Part shown: piece after piece, positions 11,201 to 20,008 of the stretch
Numbering within the stretch: the first letter of the stretch is position 1
Layout of the letters: each line of letters begins with the position of its first letter
Assembly: GCF_964204645.1 (NCBI RefSeq)
Contig: NC_134026.1
Coordinates: forward strand, 19,920,650-19,984,649
DNA from: Tubulanus polymorphus
Lineage: Eukaryota; Nemertea; Palaeonemertea; Tubulaniformes; Tubulanidae
Direction of reading: 5' to 3'
DNA: 64,000 bases
The notes under the pieces: model-generated
Databases searched by the model: none
What the model was told of the DNA's origin: nothing
Seen by the model: the letters and a program-made list of their open reading frames with translations, nothing else
Position numbers and translations under genes: made by a program

Positions 11201-11775
11201 GGGGCCGGTTTTATAGGCAGGTATTACTGGGATTGAATCCACAGGTAAACACAATTTACTTCAATAAAGGTAACCCCTGGATTAAAGGTAATAATGGTCT
11301 CTAAAACCGGGGCCCTGAATATAAGGGTATATAAGGAATTCGAGGACCCGTCGGGACCCTGTAAGTACTCACCGAATCGGTGTTCATATAACAGTTTACA
11401 CAGAACTAACAGTATGAACGGCGCGCTGTGTTGCATCAATTTCCACACTATTTTCAACGGCGCAACGTTCTGTCCATTGTTATTGTTATTACCACTGGCG
11501 TGTGTATGCCCGGCAGCGCCACCGCTGCCACCGCCGGCAGTTGCCGTGTTCTGATGATTCATCGTTTCCGAATCCGACGAGGGCATATTGACGACGAAAC
11601 TACCGTCGTTGTCTTCGTCGGACGGCTCCTGTTGACTCGACGTCGAGTTATTATCCGAGCTGCCGGTCGCCGCGTTCGTTCGAGCCTCGTTTAGGTCGAG
11701 GTTCGGGAAATAGTTTTGCAGAACGGCGGCGATCTCCGGCGGAATTTGTCGCTGTTGGCGACCGCTCGACGCCAT
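5116..11775 (-). CDS. RNFT1/RNFT2: RNFT1/2-like membrane RING E3 ubiquitin ligase (8 coding exons, 400 aa)
   Basis: The gene reads right to left through exons 11775-11373, 9385-9309, 9210-9092, 8199-8043, 7551-7405, 6764-6699, 6399-6298 and 5247-5116. All seven introns are GT-AG and phases join without a break. Residues 1-108 are Ser/Asn/Gly-rich and acidic. Membrane segments lie near 113-130, 136-150, 173-192, 216-245 and 287-300. The C3HC4 RING uses C341, C344, C356, H358, C361, C364, C375 and C378, and the tail contains [13 protein letters not shown]. Words such as WVLGITDFV and GKYYM with the RING layout are typical of RNFT proteins; vertebrate members are about 430-440 aa. Family members are membrane-embedded E3 ligases, and RNFT1 is linked to ER-associated degradation. 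Whether this is the RNFT1 or RNFT2 ortholog cannot be told here. Confidence 0.93.
5410..5690. mobile_element. piggyBac-type MITE in RNFT intron 7
   Basis: 273 bp (5414-5686) with perfect 12-bp terminal inverted repeats CCCTTTCAGTGC / GCACTGAAAGGG, flanked on both sides by TTAA (5410-5413, 5687-5690). TTAA duplication with CCC...GGG ends is diagnostic of the piggyBac superfamily. Inside are two near-perfect copies of the palindrome ACACCGCASTGCGGTGT (5433, 5474) and a decayed third (about 5571). No coding capacity. Confidence 0.9.
6298..6399 (-). CDS. RNFT1/RNFT2: RNFT coding exon 7 (first half of RING)
   Basis: 102 nt between GTTTTCAG and GTAAAT, phase 0. Encodes the acidic [11 protein letters not shown] then [17 protein letters not shown] (residues 324-357), supplying C341, C344 and C356. 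Confidence 0.93.
6699..6764 (-). CDS. RNFT1/RNFT2: RNFT coding exon 6
   Basis: 66 nt between AAATCCAG and GTACGT, phase 0. Encodes [20 protein letters not shown] plus DS (residues 302-323), the cytosolic linker to the RING. Too short to stand out as an ORF; supported by phase and position. Confidence 0.85.
6960..7375 (+). repeat. AT-rich dispersed repeat R3 in RNFT intron 5
   Basis: Shares GGATCCAAATCCCAGAATTC-type start, ATCTTAATTTTCAATC, CATCATCTGAAT..AATTC and CCCTTCCATTTCAAAACGCC with 37605-37915 and, for its second half, with 26140-26370. The start looks like a hAT MITE terminus (GGATCC..). The small ORFs here are products of the repeat. Confidence 0.55.
7405..7551 (-). CDS. RNFT1/RNFT2: RNFT coding exon 5
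   Basis: 147 nt between TTTCTAG and GTATGT, phase 0 at both ends. Starts with the conserved [15 protein letters not shown] and ends in a hydrophobic [13 protein letters not shown] (residues 253-301). Confidence 0.92.
7673..7919 (+). mobile_element. Pearl-like element fragment, copy C
   Basis: Only the conserved middle is present, from CCCACCTACGAATGAGTACT to CGACCCAATTTTTGTT; tandem core and 3' hairpin are absent. It lies within RNFT intron 4, in the antisense direction relative to the gene. Confidence 0.75.
8043..8199 (-). CDS. RNFT1/RNFT2: RNFT coding exon 4
   Basis: 157 nt between GATTGCAG and GTAAGT; contains the family-typical [14 protein letters not shown] and a second hydrophobic stretch ending IPFKRR (residues 201-252). 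The open frame seen at 8023-8205 on the same strand is a different, false frame. Confidence 0.92.
8683..8856 (+). repeat. Dispersed repeat R2 copy in RNFT intron 3
   Basis: Matches 4931-5072 (ATCGTACCCAAGTTTCATCA, CTCACGGAAGCCCG). This copy is longer by about 30 bp of CACACAGGCCTACACAC-type sequence. Confidence 0.6.
8801..8979 (+). repeat. Local interleaved duplication in RNFT intron 3
   Basis: A 30-bp block (AGCCTACTAGACAGTACGAG onward) is perfectly repeated at 8801-8830 and 8924-8953. A 19-bp block TAGATTTCATACGGGCTCA is repeated at 8906-8924 and 8961-8979. The order is X, Y, X, Y. Confidence 0.85.
9092..9210 (-). CDS. RNFT1/RNFT2: RNFT coding exon 3
   Basis: 119 nt between TTTTTCAG and GTATCG; encodes [13 protein letters not shown], a hydrophobic [19 protein letters not shown] and REQKLYL, with the last two bases giving Ser200 across the junction (residues 161-200). 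Confidence 0.9.
9309..9385 (-). CDS. RNFT1/RNFT2: RNFT coding exon 2
   Basis: 77 nt between TTTTAATAG and GTAGGG; completes the split Gly and adds [20 protein letters not shown] then QIAQK (residues 135-160). Hydrophobic first half, basic second half. Confidence 0.9.
9386..11061 (-). other. RNFT intron 1, repeat-poor part
   Basis: AT-rich intron sequence. No second reading frame, RNA gene or shared repeat found. The small ORFs at 9561 and 10676 have no support. Confidence 0.6.
11066..11205. mobile_element. Palindromic MITE of the GGGCCCGGTTTCACGAAAAA family
   Basis: Starts CTGGGCCCGGTTTCACGAAA and ends TTTGTGAAACTGGGCCCTGG, about 140 bp, with a long imperfect palindrome throughout. Other copies: 23349-23476 and 33958-34091. 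Confidence 0.8.
11203..11318. mobile_element. Palindromic MITE, GGGCCGGTTTTATAGGC family
   Basis: Abuts the preceding MITE. Left end GGGGCCGGTTTTATAGGCAG, right end CTCTAAAACCGGGGCCCTG. The interior includes GGGTTACCTTTA-type inverted words. A better-preserved relative is at 28440-28552. Confidence 0.65.
11373..11775 (-). CDS. RNFT1/RNFT2: RNFT coding exon 1
   Basis: Starts at ATG 11775 (context CAACAATGGCG) and ends CACCGATTCG before GTGAGT, leaving one base of a split Gly codon. It encodes residues 1-134: [13 protein letters not shown], then a long Ser/Asp/Asn/Gly stretch and the first hydrophobic segment [17 protein letters not shown]. Reading on past the donor gives an ORF to 11224, which is intron read-through. 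A good acceptor (TGATTGCAG-like, CCGATTGCAG) lies 24 nt upstream of the ATG, so a non-coding 5' exon is likely. Confidence 0.9.
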
Positions 11776-12777
11776 TGTTGTCGTGATTTGCTATCTAATC
11801 TGCAATCGGAGGGAATAAATTTCTAATCAAAAGGAATTCGTCCAAAAAATTGTTTAAAAAAAGCCTGATGACATTTTTGAAAATTTAACGCTGTGCATCT
11901 CCTCAAAGTCGACCCATATCAGTATAATAAAGAGTTGATTGAATTAAAGAACTATTGCACAATCCTTTTTTAGAAGTCTTTTTGTTTTAAAAACAGTACG
12001 TTCCTCCTGGAACTGCTGAACTCAAAGTCAAACTGTCAATCAGGAATCATCAACAGAGATCATTCTCAGCCTAGGCTACTCTTCACGTTAGTCATTTGAA
12101 TTTGATTCGATAAGTACAATACAATACTTTAATAAATTTATTTACGATGAAATTCATGCGACGTAGTATTCAATTAATCATTACCTAATTGTTTAAAGTG
12201 ATCCTGGTCCAAAAAATGCAGGGCTTTTCACGAAACTAATATTACACATACGGCCTCAAAATCTTCTATACTGCAGTCGCTGCAGCATATCCCGTGAGAG
12301 GTCCTGAACCGCGAAGGCGCCAAATGGCAGTAAGAAGATAGAAACTCTGATTAGGCGTGACGACTGAAAAAGTACTATACTATACTTTCGATTCTCTTTT
12401 CTGAAATCCGAACTTCATGATCATGGTTAAAGTCATGTTTAGACGTGAATGAAATTAAAAAGTAACCAATGCGACCTCCAACTACATGTAGGGCGCCTGG
12501 TGTCCCGTGTGCGCGCATACTAGGATCTTCATAACACAAGAACCCGGAACTAATATTATTGGGAAATTCGGGGAAAACCCAGATCCCAATCCGCTTGTTT
12601 TCATTTTCGTTTTCGTTTTCGTTTATAAGCGAGACTTATTTAATTAGGGATTGGATATGTTTGCCGGTACATTATCCGCGAGCGTTTTAATTATTAGCAA
12701 GGTACCAGTAATCGTTTTTGGCTTAATTGTTTTCATTTCAGAAATGGATTTACAATACACCTGACGGCCAATTCGTC
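11776..12777 (-). other. RNFT 5' flank and probable untranslated exon region
   Basis: A splice acceptor CCGATTGCAG ends at about 11800, 24 nt before the start codon. A GC-richer patch at 12260-12360 (minus strand GGCGCCTTCGCGG, then GAGGCC before GTATGT) could be the first exon with a donor near 12255, but I cannot prove it. (TTTTCG)n lies at 12600-12624. No other gene seen. Confidence 0.35.
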
Positions 12778-14070
12778 CACAGGGACTTGTCACGACTGAT
12801 AATGGATGAGACCAATGATGGGGGTACCAGTATCCCTGCAACTGTATAATAAAATAACAAGGGTGGCAACAAATTTTCAATCTGACAATGACTTCTCCAC
12901 TTCAATCGACTGTAATTCCAAAAATTCTCAACCGATTCACATGAAATAAGCTTTAATACAACCTAGAAGACTTTCTGCTTCGAACGAGCCTACAACCACC
13001 ACTCTCCGACAATTATCTCACAACGAAATCACCTTTTTTGACGAGAGATAGCTCAAAATGGAGGTGTACCGATTCTATGGTGGACAGCAAAATGGTCGTT
13101 TTTTTCAATTCAAACGATGATTTCTATGTGAGATCTTAGAGAAAACCCCAACAAACCATACATTTTTTAAAACTACGCGGTCATACCTGTACGCTTATCT
13201 CATTTATTTGTATAATCCACGCGATGGGTGAGCTCACAAGCTCAAAATCGAAAATGAGGACGAACACGGCGTTCAACTTGTCAGCAACTGGGCGGCCATT
13301 AATCACGTGATATCGTAGTAACGGGCTAAATATTTCACGCGCATTGATTGGCTTAGAGATTTCGAAAAACATTACAAAATTTATTAAAAGTTCTGTTAAT
13401 TAATAAAATATCCGTATTATGAAAATATAGTGCAACATTCGTCTGAGGGGTGGTATTATTAGCAAACATTTCCTTTTTTCAAGTCTACAGACGTAGACTT
13501 GTCGCGGTTTTATTAACATAGCCCGAACCTGCACGTCACGTGATTAATGGCCGCCAGCGCGATAGTGCGAGGTGACTTTTTCGTATATTTGTTCGATTTT
13601 GAGCTTGCGAGCTCACCCATCGCGTGGATTATACAAATAAATGAGATAAGCGTACGGGTATGACCGCGTAGTTTTAAAAAATGTATGGTTTGTTGGGGTT
13701 ATCTCTAAGATTTCACATAGAAATCATCGTTTGAAGTGAAAAATACGACCATTTTGCTGTCCACCATAGAATCGGTACACCTCCAATTTGAGCTATCTCT
13801 CGTCAAAAAACGGTGATTTCGTTGTGAGATAATGGTCCTAGAGTGGTGGTTAAAGGCTCGTTGGAAGCAGAAAGTCTTCTAGGTTGTATTAAAGCTTATT
13901 TCATGTGAATCGGTTGAGAATTTTTGGAATTACAGTCGATTGAAGTGGAGAAGTCATTGTCAGATTGAAAATTTGTTGCCACCCTTGTTTTTTATATTAT
14001 ACAGGGATAGTGGACCTGGTCATTGATATTGGTTTTATTCATTCACTATCAATTGTGACAAGTCCCTGTG
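12778..14070. mobile_element. Foldback element with ~533-bp inverted arms
   Basis: Left arm 12778-13310 and right arm 13536-14070 are imperfect reverse complements. Outer ends are CACAGGGACT / AGTCCCTGTG. The inner 20 bp (13291-13310 and 13536-13555) are perfect. In between, words such as GAAGACTTTCTGCTTC and TTTTTAAAACTACGCGGTCAT pair. The 225-bp spacer has a perfect 9-bp hairpin CAAGTCTAC-AGAC-GTAGACTTG (13480-13501). Two long arms with a small loop define a foldback transposon. No ORF of note. Confidence 0.85.
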
Positions 14071-14614
14071 AATTCGTCCTACCCACCTAGTCTTGTCCTA
14101 GTCCTAGATGGGCTTAGTGAAATATCCGATCGTGAAACTTAACCACAGATAGGTTACTGACTACTACCCACCCACAGGGGCTCGTATCAGAGTTGTAGGT
14201 AATGTAAATTTGATAATCTGTTAATATACCTAACCGCAATATTCAGAAAATATAGAATGTTTTGCACATTAAGCCCTCGATCATCAAAATCGGTGAAGGA
14301 TTTCGCGTCCAACTCAACATTTTAAATTTCCAATTCGGCAAAAACCGGCGTCATAGCATTTTCCGCTCCAGGCAATTTCGGCCCTAATTTCGCGTTCAAA
14401 GACATAATTCATGAACTATTATTAATCAGAAGGTATAACGGTATTAGTTTCATTAGAAGCAGCAAGCTATTAGCTTTCATATCATGGATTATTGAAATTG
14501 GATCATTAGAAATAACTAAGAAGTAAGAGACTGAAGTTGAGTAGTGTGTGAGCGTCGTTAGCCCCCTTGTTATTTTATATATACTCTATACATTGGATTA
14601 ACAGATTATCATTT

Positions 14615-14850
14615 TTAGCCCACTTGGGACTTAAGTCCAGCGGGCTATTGCATTCACTTTTCGTCCGTCGTCCGTTCGTCCGTCCGTAGACGGAATCCAG
14701 TTATAATGGGAAGTTTTGAGGATGCTTCAATGTAATGTCTTGATATTTGGTTTCTACCCCAGCTCAAAAACTGGCCCTGTCAAAATCAAGATGGCAGACT
14801 GGCAGCCATTGTTGTTTGCCAAAATCAGCACTTTTTACACATTTTTGTAA
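14615..14850 (-). mobile_element. Pearl-like element fragment, copy D (3' end, inverted)
   Basis: In minus orientation it ends with the hairpin and CTAAAAA at 14615. The (ACGG)n site is represented by CGTCCG units at 14664-14690 and the conserved segment extends to CACATTTTTG (about 14850). Confidence 0.75.
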
Positions 14851-14876
14851 TCAATGACTAACCCCTACTGGGGTTA

Positions 14877-15031
14877 GTCATTGATACCTGGTTTAATCCA
14901 TTCACTATCAATTGTGACAAGTCCCTGTGACGAAGTGGGACATCTTATCACAATTGAAAGTGGTGAAAATCAGTATAAACCCCAGTCCCTGTGTTATTGT
15001 TCCAGATCATTGAACACATTAGTCCCTGTGA
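14877..15031 (+). repeat. Extra copies of the foldback arm terminus
   Basis: 14877-14930 repeats the end of the foldback right arm (TTCACTATCAATTGTGACAA then GTCCCTGTGA). It is followed by its own inverted partner TCACAATTGAAAGTGGTGAA (14947-14966). CAGTCCCTGTG recurs at about 14989 and 15022. This looks like a broken, smaller relative of the foldback. Confidence 0.6.
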
Positions 15032-16040
15032 ATAGGCCTACAACTATTCTCTAAACACTTCCATTCTTCCATTAGATTAATTTCATGATGGCAGAGAATA
15101 GGCAGATTCGGTTTTGTTTTCATGTAATGAACTGAGGTGCGCAACTGAGGTGCATAAACTGAGTGCTCAGAATGAACCTCATCGCATCTATTTTTCACAA
15201 TTTTTCTGGGGAGGACTCCCAGACACACCCTTATGGCTTCGCCCCTTCGGCATTCACACTGTTACGGCTTTACCATCCGCGCTTTCATTTGCCCCCCCTT
15301 TTCAAAATTCTGGGTCTGCCCCTGCTTGTTGGAATTGGCTAAGGGAATTTGCTAGGCTATAGCACTTAACCCTAACCCAATAACCCTCTTACCCTCTGGA
15401 CCCTCAAACACCCTCTCGACCCAATTTTCACTCTAACCCTTTTTATCACAATTTGGCTAAATACCTCAATGTGAAATATAACTGGATTCAGTCTAATATC
15501 CAGTTCCTTTTGTGATAGTTTCCGAGGCCTTATCGTCATTAGTTCTTGAGAAGACTAAGGTGTGATATTTTGATAAGTATATCTTGTTATTTAGGCTATA
15601 GGCCTCTTTAACAAATGACAATCACACAAACTATAACTTACATAGTAATTATGGAGTCAAGATTTATTCCATATTTCTAGGACTAAGTGACACGGGATTG
15701 TGATATGGTTTGATCCAGAGAGTGAATGCACTGAATGTGTCCTGTTATCCAGTACTTCTACTACATGTAAGCTGCTAGTCTAAATACTGAATATTCATCG
15801 CTGCAACAGAATCTTCTTACCAAACATGTAAGTCGTTTCGTAAACACTTGACCAAGCTTATCGACATTGTTTATCCGTTATGCCTGTATGCATAATCACA
15901 GGAAAATCCTTGGAATGAACTCTTACAGAACCTGTGGACAAAGTTTCATAGACCAGAACCCATTTCCTCAGTTGCCGGTTAAGTTTTATTCTAAGAGTTC
16001 AGAAGAGCTCATTTCCAAAGTTTTATCTCTTTGGTTGGAT
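15032..16040. other. Gene-free stretch
   Basis: No gene recognised. 15295-15328 resembles the inward end of a hAT MITE (CCCCCCCTTTT..CTGGGTCTGCCCCTGC). 15364-15440 is a degenerate CCCTAA-type tract. The remainder is unique AT-rich sequence. Confidence 0.45.
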
Positions 16041-16287
16041 GGGCCAGTTCCATAGTCATGGCTTAGACTTAAGAACAGTCTAAGACCAACTTAGTTATGT
16101 AGTGCAATCTATCAACTTAAGACCGGTCTTAATATTTAAGACCACTTTTGGACTTAAGTCTCGTTGCACCGTTGTGACTTAAGTCCAAAAGTCGTAAATC
16201 TTAAGACTGGTCTTAAGTTGCTTGATTGGCTATAGAACTAAGTTGTCTTACAATGGTCAGTCTAGACCGTGACTATGCAACTGGCCC
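16041..16287. mobile_element. Palindromic MITE of the GGGCCAGTTGCATAGTCA family
   Basis: Left end GGGCCAGTTCCATAGTCATG, right end GTGACTATGCAACTGGCCC. The interior holds inverted GACTTAAGTCCAAAAG / CTTTTGGACTTAAGTC words. A second copy at 29939-30203 shares both ends. Confidence 0.85.
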
Positions 16288-18336
16288 CTGGACTCGGGAG
16301 GTGCCAGTTCGTTGGAAAAACCATTTGTTCTGTTCATTACTGGTAGGTGTGGTGGGTTGGTAAGAGACGTCAAATCAAATCAATAGATTCATAGAAATTC
16401 TATCATAATGAGAAAAGTGTGGAATCCTATCACAAACTAGTGCTAACTCTTCCTGATAGATGGCAGCCATACTTAAAGCTTCACCATTATACCATGGAAA
16501 TGGTTGGAGTGTAAATAAATCGTAATCGTAATCGTAATCGGTGATTCCACTGGAGACGTGCACAGGGAAGCGAGTACGACAGGCAATTCAATTCACCATA
16601 GATTATCGAAACATATCCAGATACCTGGGGAATCTAATGCAACGTTATGAAGATACATGTCTCTCAAGGAGTTGACCTTTTTCCAATGATTGAAATGAAG
16701 ATTTTGTTGCACGAGGCGTATACTACATGCATTTTCAAATTTTGACATGAAATTGAATACCTGTTGATTATTTGACTAATTAATTAGTTTTTATCAATCA
16801 ACTTGTTAGCTAATGTTATCAAAAAAGAATTTGACAATGTAAATTTTTAGAAAAATCTAAGAATTTTTGATGTCAAAGTGAAATAAATTTGTTTGATAAA
16901 ACCCAATCTAACTACTTAAATAATTAGTGCTTTCTAATGAGCTTGCAGAACATTTTTAAGTTAATTGTTAGAAAGTGAAAAATTCTTTTTGTTCGATGTG
17001 GCCCGATCTACAGAAGTTTTTTCAAAACCAATTTTGAATTTTCTTGCAAAGTTTACATCAAAGCAGAAGATGCCTAGATCAATATTTTTGATGTTTGGTT
17101 CGTTGAAGACCTGATGAAAATTTTTTTTTAGAAATTTTTTTCTTGTCCTAATCAGAAGTAACTTTTTCCCATTAATTCACATTTCTAATGAATTTTACTT
17201 GATGTAGGTGTATTATTACTAACATTTTATTGATATTTATATTTTCCAAAATAAGGCTTGAGCTGATAATGCATTTATATGGTTATATCTAACAAAAAAG
17301 GCCCGAAACCACATTTAAAATCAACTCGGCTTTGGCGACTTTACTGCGCGTCGGTCAAAACAAATGGGTCTTCGGGGCAGTTTTGAAGAAACTCCCTAGC
17401 AAATGTAATTGATATAATACGAAAGTGGTGTTTGAAGTCTGAATCTGGCGTCTGATTTGCTGATGCCGTTTTCTTCTAATTCACCTGGTATTGTTCCTGA
17501 GAAATTGTGCTTATTTTCGGATGATGTATCATCGTACAAAAAACACAGCCCGAAGCCGAATATCGAGTCTTTAATCTCGACTATTTAGATTACTGCGAAC
17601 AAGGTTACGATCGTTTTTAGGCGGGTTTGTTTATTCCCCCTGAAGAGTGAATTCTACATAACTGCACGCGCAAGGTTGAATATTTCCGCTCTTTGCCTTT
17701 GTTGTACGTGTATGGATTTTTTTTCACGAATGTCAAAACTGAATTTTCGGCACTGAAACCTTAAACTTTGTGTACTCATTTCTGTTTTATTGAAATGGAT
17801 TTTCACTATAAGGTTTTTCCTTTCCGGTTTACCGATTAGGCAGGGGTGGATCTTAAGCTGTATCCAGTGGTGCAGTCAAGCTGCAATGAACTGGGGGTTA
17901 TCTTGATAGGAGTAAGCTAAGAATCGGTTTGCTGTATATGGTATACCAATGACTAGAATTGGATATTTGTTTTTGGTGTGCACATGGTGGCTGCTGACCT
18001 GGAAATCTCAGGGAATCAGAAAAATCTTGATCAGGGGATTTTGAGAAATTTTGCAAAAACAAAACCTGGAAAACTCAAGGAATTTGGATGACCACGCGTT
18101 TCATTATCAATATGTGAATCGTGAAAAATGAATAAATTATCACATTTTAAACCAAGAAATCCCTCGGGATTTACTTAGGGAATTTTGTGTTTTAACATGG
18201 AAGGATCAGGGGAAAACTTAGGGAATTGGCGGAAGTGGACAACCTGTTAGAACATCACCACACCTGTCGTGTTGGGATCAAAACTGGGGGTTAACTCGAC
18301 TGCAGTAGTTCCAAGCGGTGGCTGAAAACTGTGTAC
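16288..18336. other. Gene-free stretch
   Basis: AT-rich, mostly unique. A short (ATCGTA)n run lies at 16516-16536. 17300-17700 is somewhat CpG-richer. 17990-18240 has repeated CTCAGGGAAT / CTCAAGGAAT words suggesting an old repeat. No ORF looks coding. Confidence 0.45.
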
Positions 18337-18617
18337 CTGGCCCGTGCCGAGCTTTTTTGAGGGGCAGTTCTGTATCAAGAAAAAGGGTATTTTTTTCACC
18401 ATGAAAAGGGGTACTTTCCTATTGAAAAAGGACTGATCTTATTTTCTACCTGAATGAATAAGTTGAGAATGTATTACTTTTCATTTTCCAAAAAAAAACA
18501 TGACAATTGTATCCAAATTTCCAAAAATCTTGACCCAATTCTTTTTACACCGACCTTTTGAAGGGCACCTTTATCAATGACAATTTGCCCCGAACCCCAT
18601 CCCTCGACGCGGGCCTG
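18337..18617. mobile_element. MITE of the CAGGCCCGTGCCGAG family, copy 1
   Basis: Ends CTGGCCCGTGCCGAGC and, reversed, CAGGCCCGCGTCGAGG. Internal GAGGGGCAGTT, AGGAAAGTACCCC-type and GACCCAAT words match the reverse complement of 60130-60392. Confidence 0.65.
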
Positions 18618-19617
18618 CAATCGGGATTGATTTTGTTATCGTTCCATATTGTCGGGGACTCTTGAGTACATATGAATATCTACATTATCACGGAAAACAT
18701 ATATACGACTGATTGCGAAAGAGAAGGACATTTTTATCTGTCGGCCTTGTTAATTGGCCGTTGTCCAGAGATCGCATCTGTGCGCTCATTCATTCGACGC
18801 CCCGGAAAACGCTTAATCAAGTGATCACCCGACCCACCGACTGACGGACCTCTGATCGCATATTTTCCTTCCGCTCTGGCGGCCAACTATTCCGCGGCAA
18901 TCAAGGACTCTCGAAATTGCCGACGCATTAAATCTAGACGGTGATTACTGAATTGATTCGACGTAATCTCGGCTATCTGAAGTATAAATAATGATCTCCG
19001 GCCATACGCAAAACAAACAGAAAATACAGACTATTGCTCGTGTATAGGACGAACAAAAGAAGTCAAGTGATAAAAATATTGTCTTTTTAAACCATTATAC
19101 ATCTAAGCATCTTCCACTATCTAGTGAGGAAATTAGATGATTTATTACTAGTGAGAAAAATGCATTTGAATTTAATTGAAATGGAGAATGAAATTGAATC
19201 GCGGTAATCTAGTGCCACTAGCGATGCTGGCAGAATCCTCGCTGAATCCTCGCTTGCCACAGTAGCGTTGCTGGTATCCATTAAATTGGTTTAGTAGGTT
19301 TAGGTGGAATCTACTGTAATCGGGATATGAAAGTGATGCGGACACTTCCGCGAAATTTGAAATTTTTCTCCTTTGAAATTCCTCGAAAACTCCTTATATC
19401 CTGGATTGACTGACCTGTAGAGACCCAGAAATTGCCAAGTACAAATTGCTACCGTCCAACAAGATCCGAATTAAGCAGAGTCTACTCAGATATGGCAAAC
19501 AAATTTTGTCCTTCGATCCGGTTCGTTAAGCGCTTTCACTGTATGATCAAACTCAGATATCCGTATCATTAGATTCAAATATTTCTGAAGTCGGAAACAT
19601 TTTTGTAGTTCAATAAG
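18618..19617. other. CpG-dense stretch with TATA-like motif, no ORF
   Basis: 18750-19000 is repeat-free and CpG-rich. TATAAATA at 18983-18990 is followed about 30 bp on by ordinary sequence with no sizeable reading frame. It could be a promoter of a non-coding RNA or an enhancer; nothing decides. Confidence 0.3.
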
Positions 19618-19683
19618 ATAAAAGCTGCATTGATTCAATCATGCAGTTTCGATCAATGAGTGAATGTCCCTTCCGACTGGTCA
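19618..19683 (+). repeat. 65-bp duplicated segment, MITE-interrupted copy
   Basis: AAAGCTGCATTGATTCAAT through GTCCCTTCCGACTGGTCATT, matching 20625-20695. The MITE at 19686 begins exactly where the other copy continues with ATTGATTC. Confidence 0.75.
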
Positions 19684-19685
19684 TT

Positions 19686-20005
19686 AGCCGCGATCACACG
19701 AGCACTTTTGTGCAACAACTATTCACAGGTGCCAAATGGGCCCGAGCCTGTTTGGCTGGGCCAAATTTGGCCCAAACAAAAACGTCGGACCAGGCCCGAG
19801 CCAAATTTTAGCACCAGACATGATTGCGTTTGAATTGCAACTGGCACCGGAAATGATCCACTTCGCTTTGTTTGAGCATTGTTTAGTATCGAGTGAATGG
19901 TTTGCGTGTGAACCCGCTCTCTAATTAGGCACGGGCCAAAGTTTGGCCCGAGGCTGATCTGTGCCAATTTTGCCTGGGCCAAATCATCTCCCTGTGATCG
20001 CGGCT
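19686..20005 (+). mobile_element. MITE family A (AGCCGCGATCACACG ends), complete copy
   Basis: 320 bp, ends AGCCGCGATCACACGAG and CTGTGATCGCGGCT, flanked by ATT on both sides (19683-19685 and 20006-20008). The interior has repeated GGGCCAAATTTGGCCC-like words and a conserved TTTAGTATCGAGTGAATGGTTTGCGTGTGAAC segment (split across the element). It is the reference copy for the family, with relatives at 23975, 31155, 35243, 38886, 47857 and 48519. No transposase. Confidence 0.88.
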
Positions 20006-20008
20006 ATT

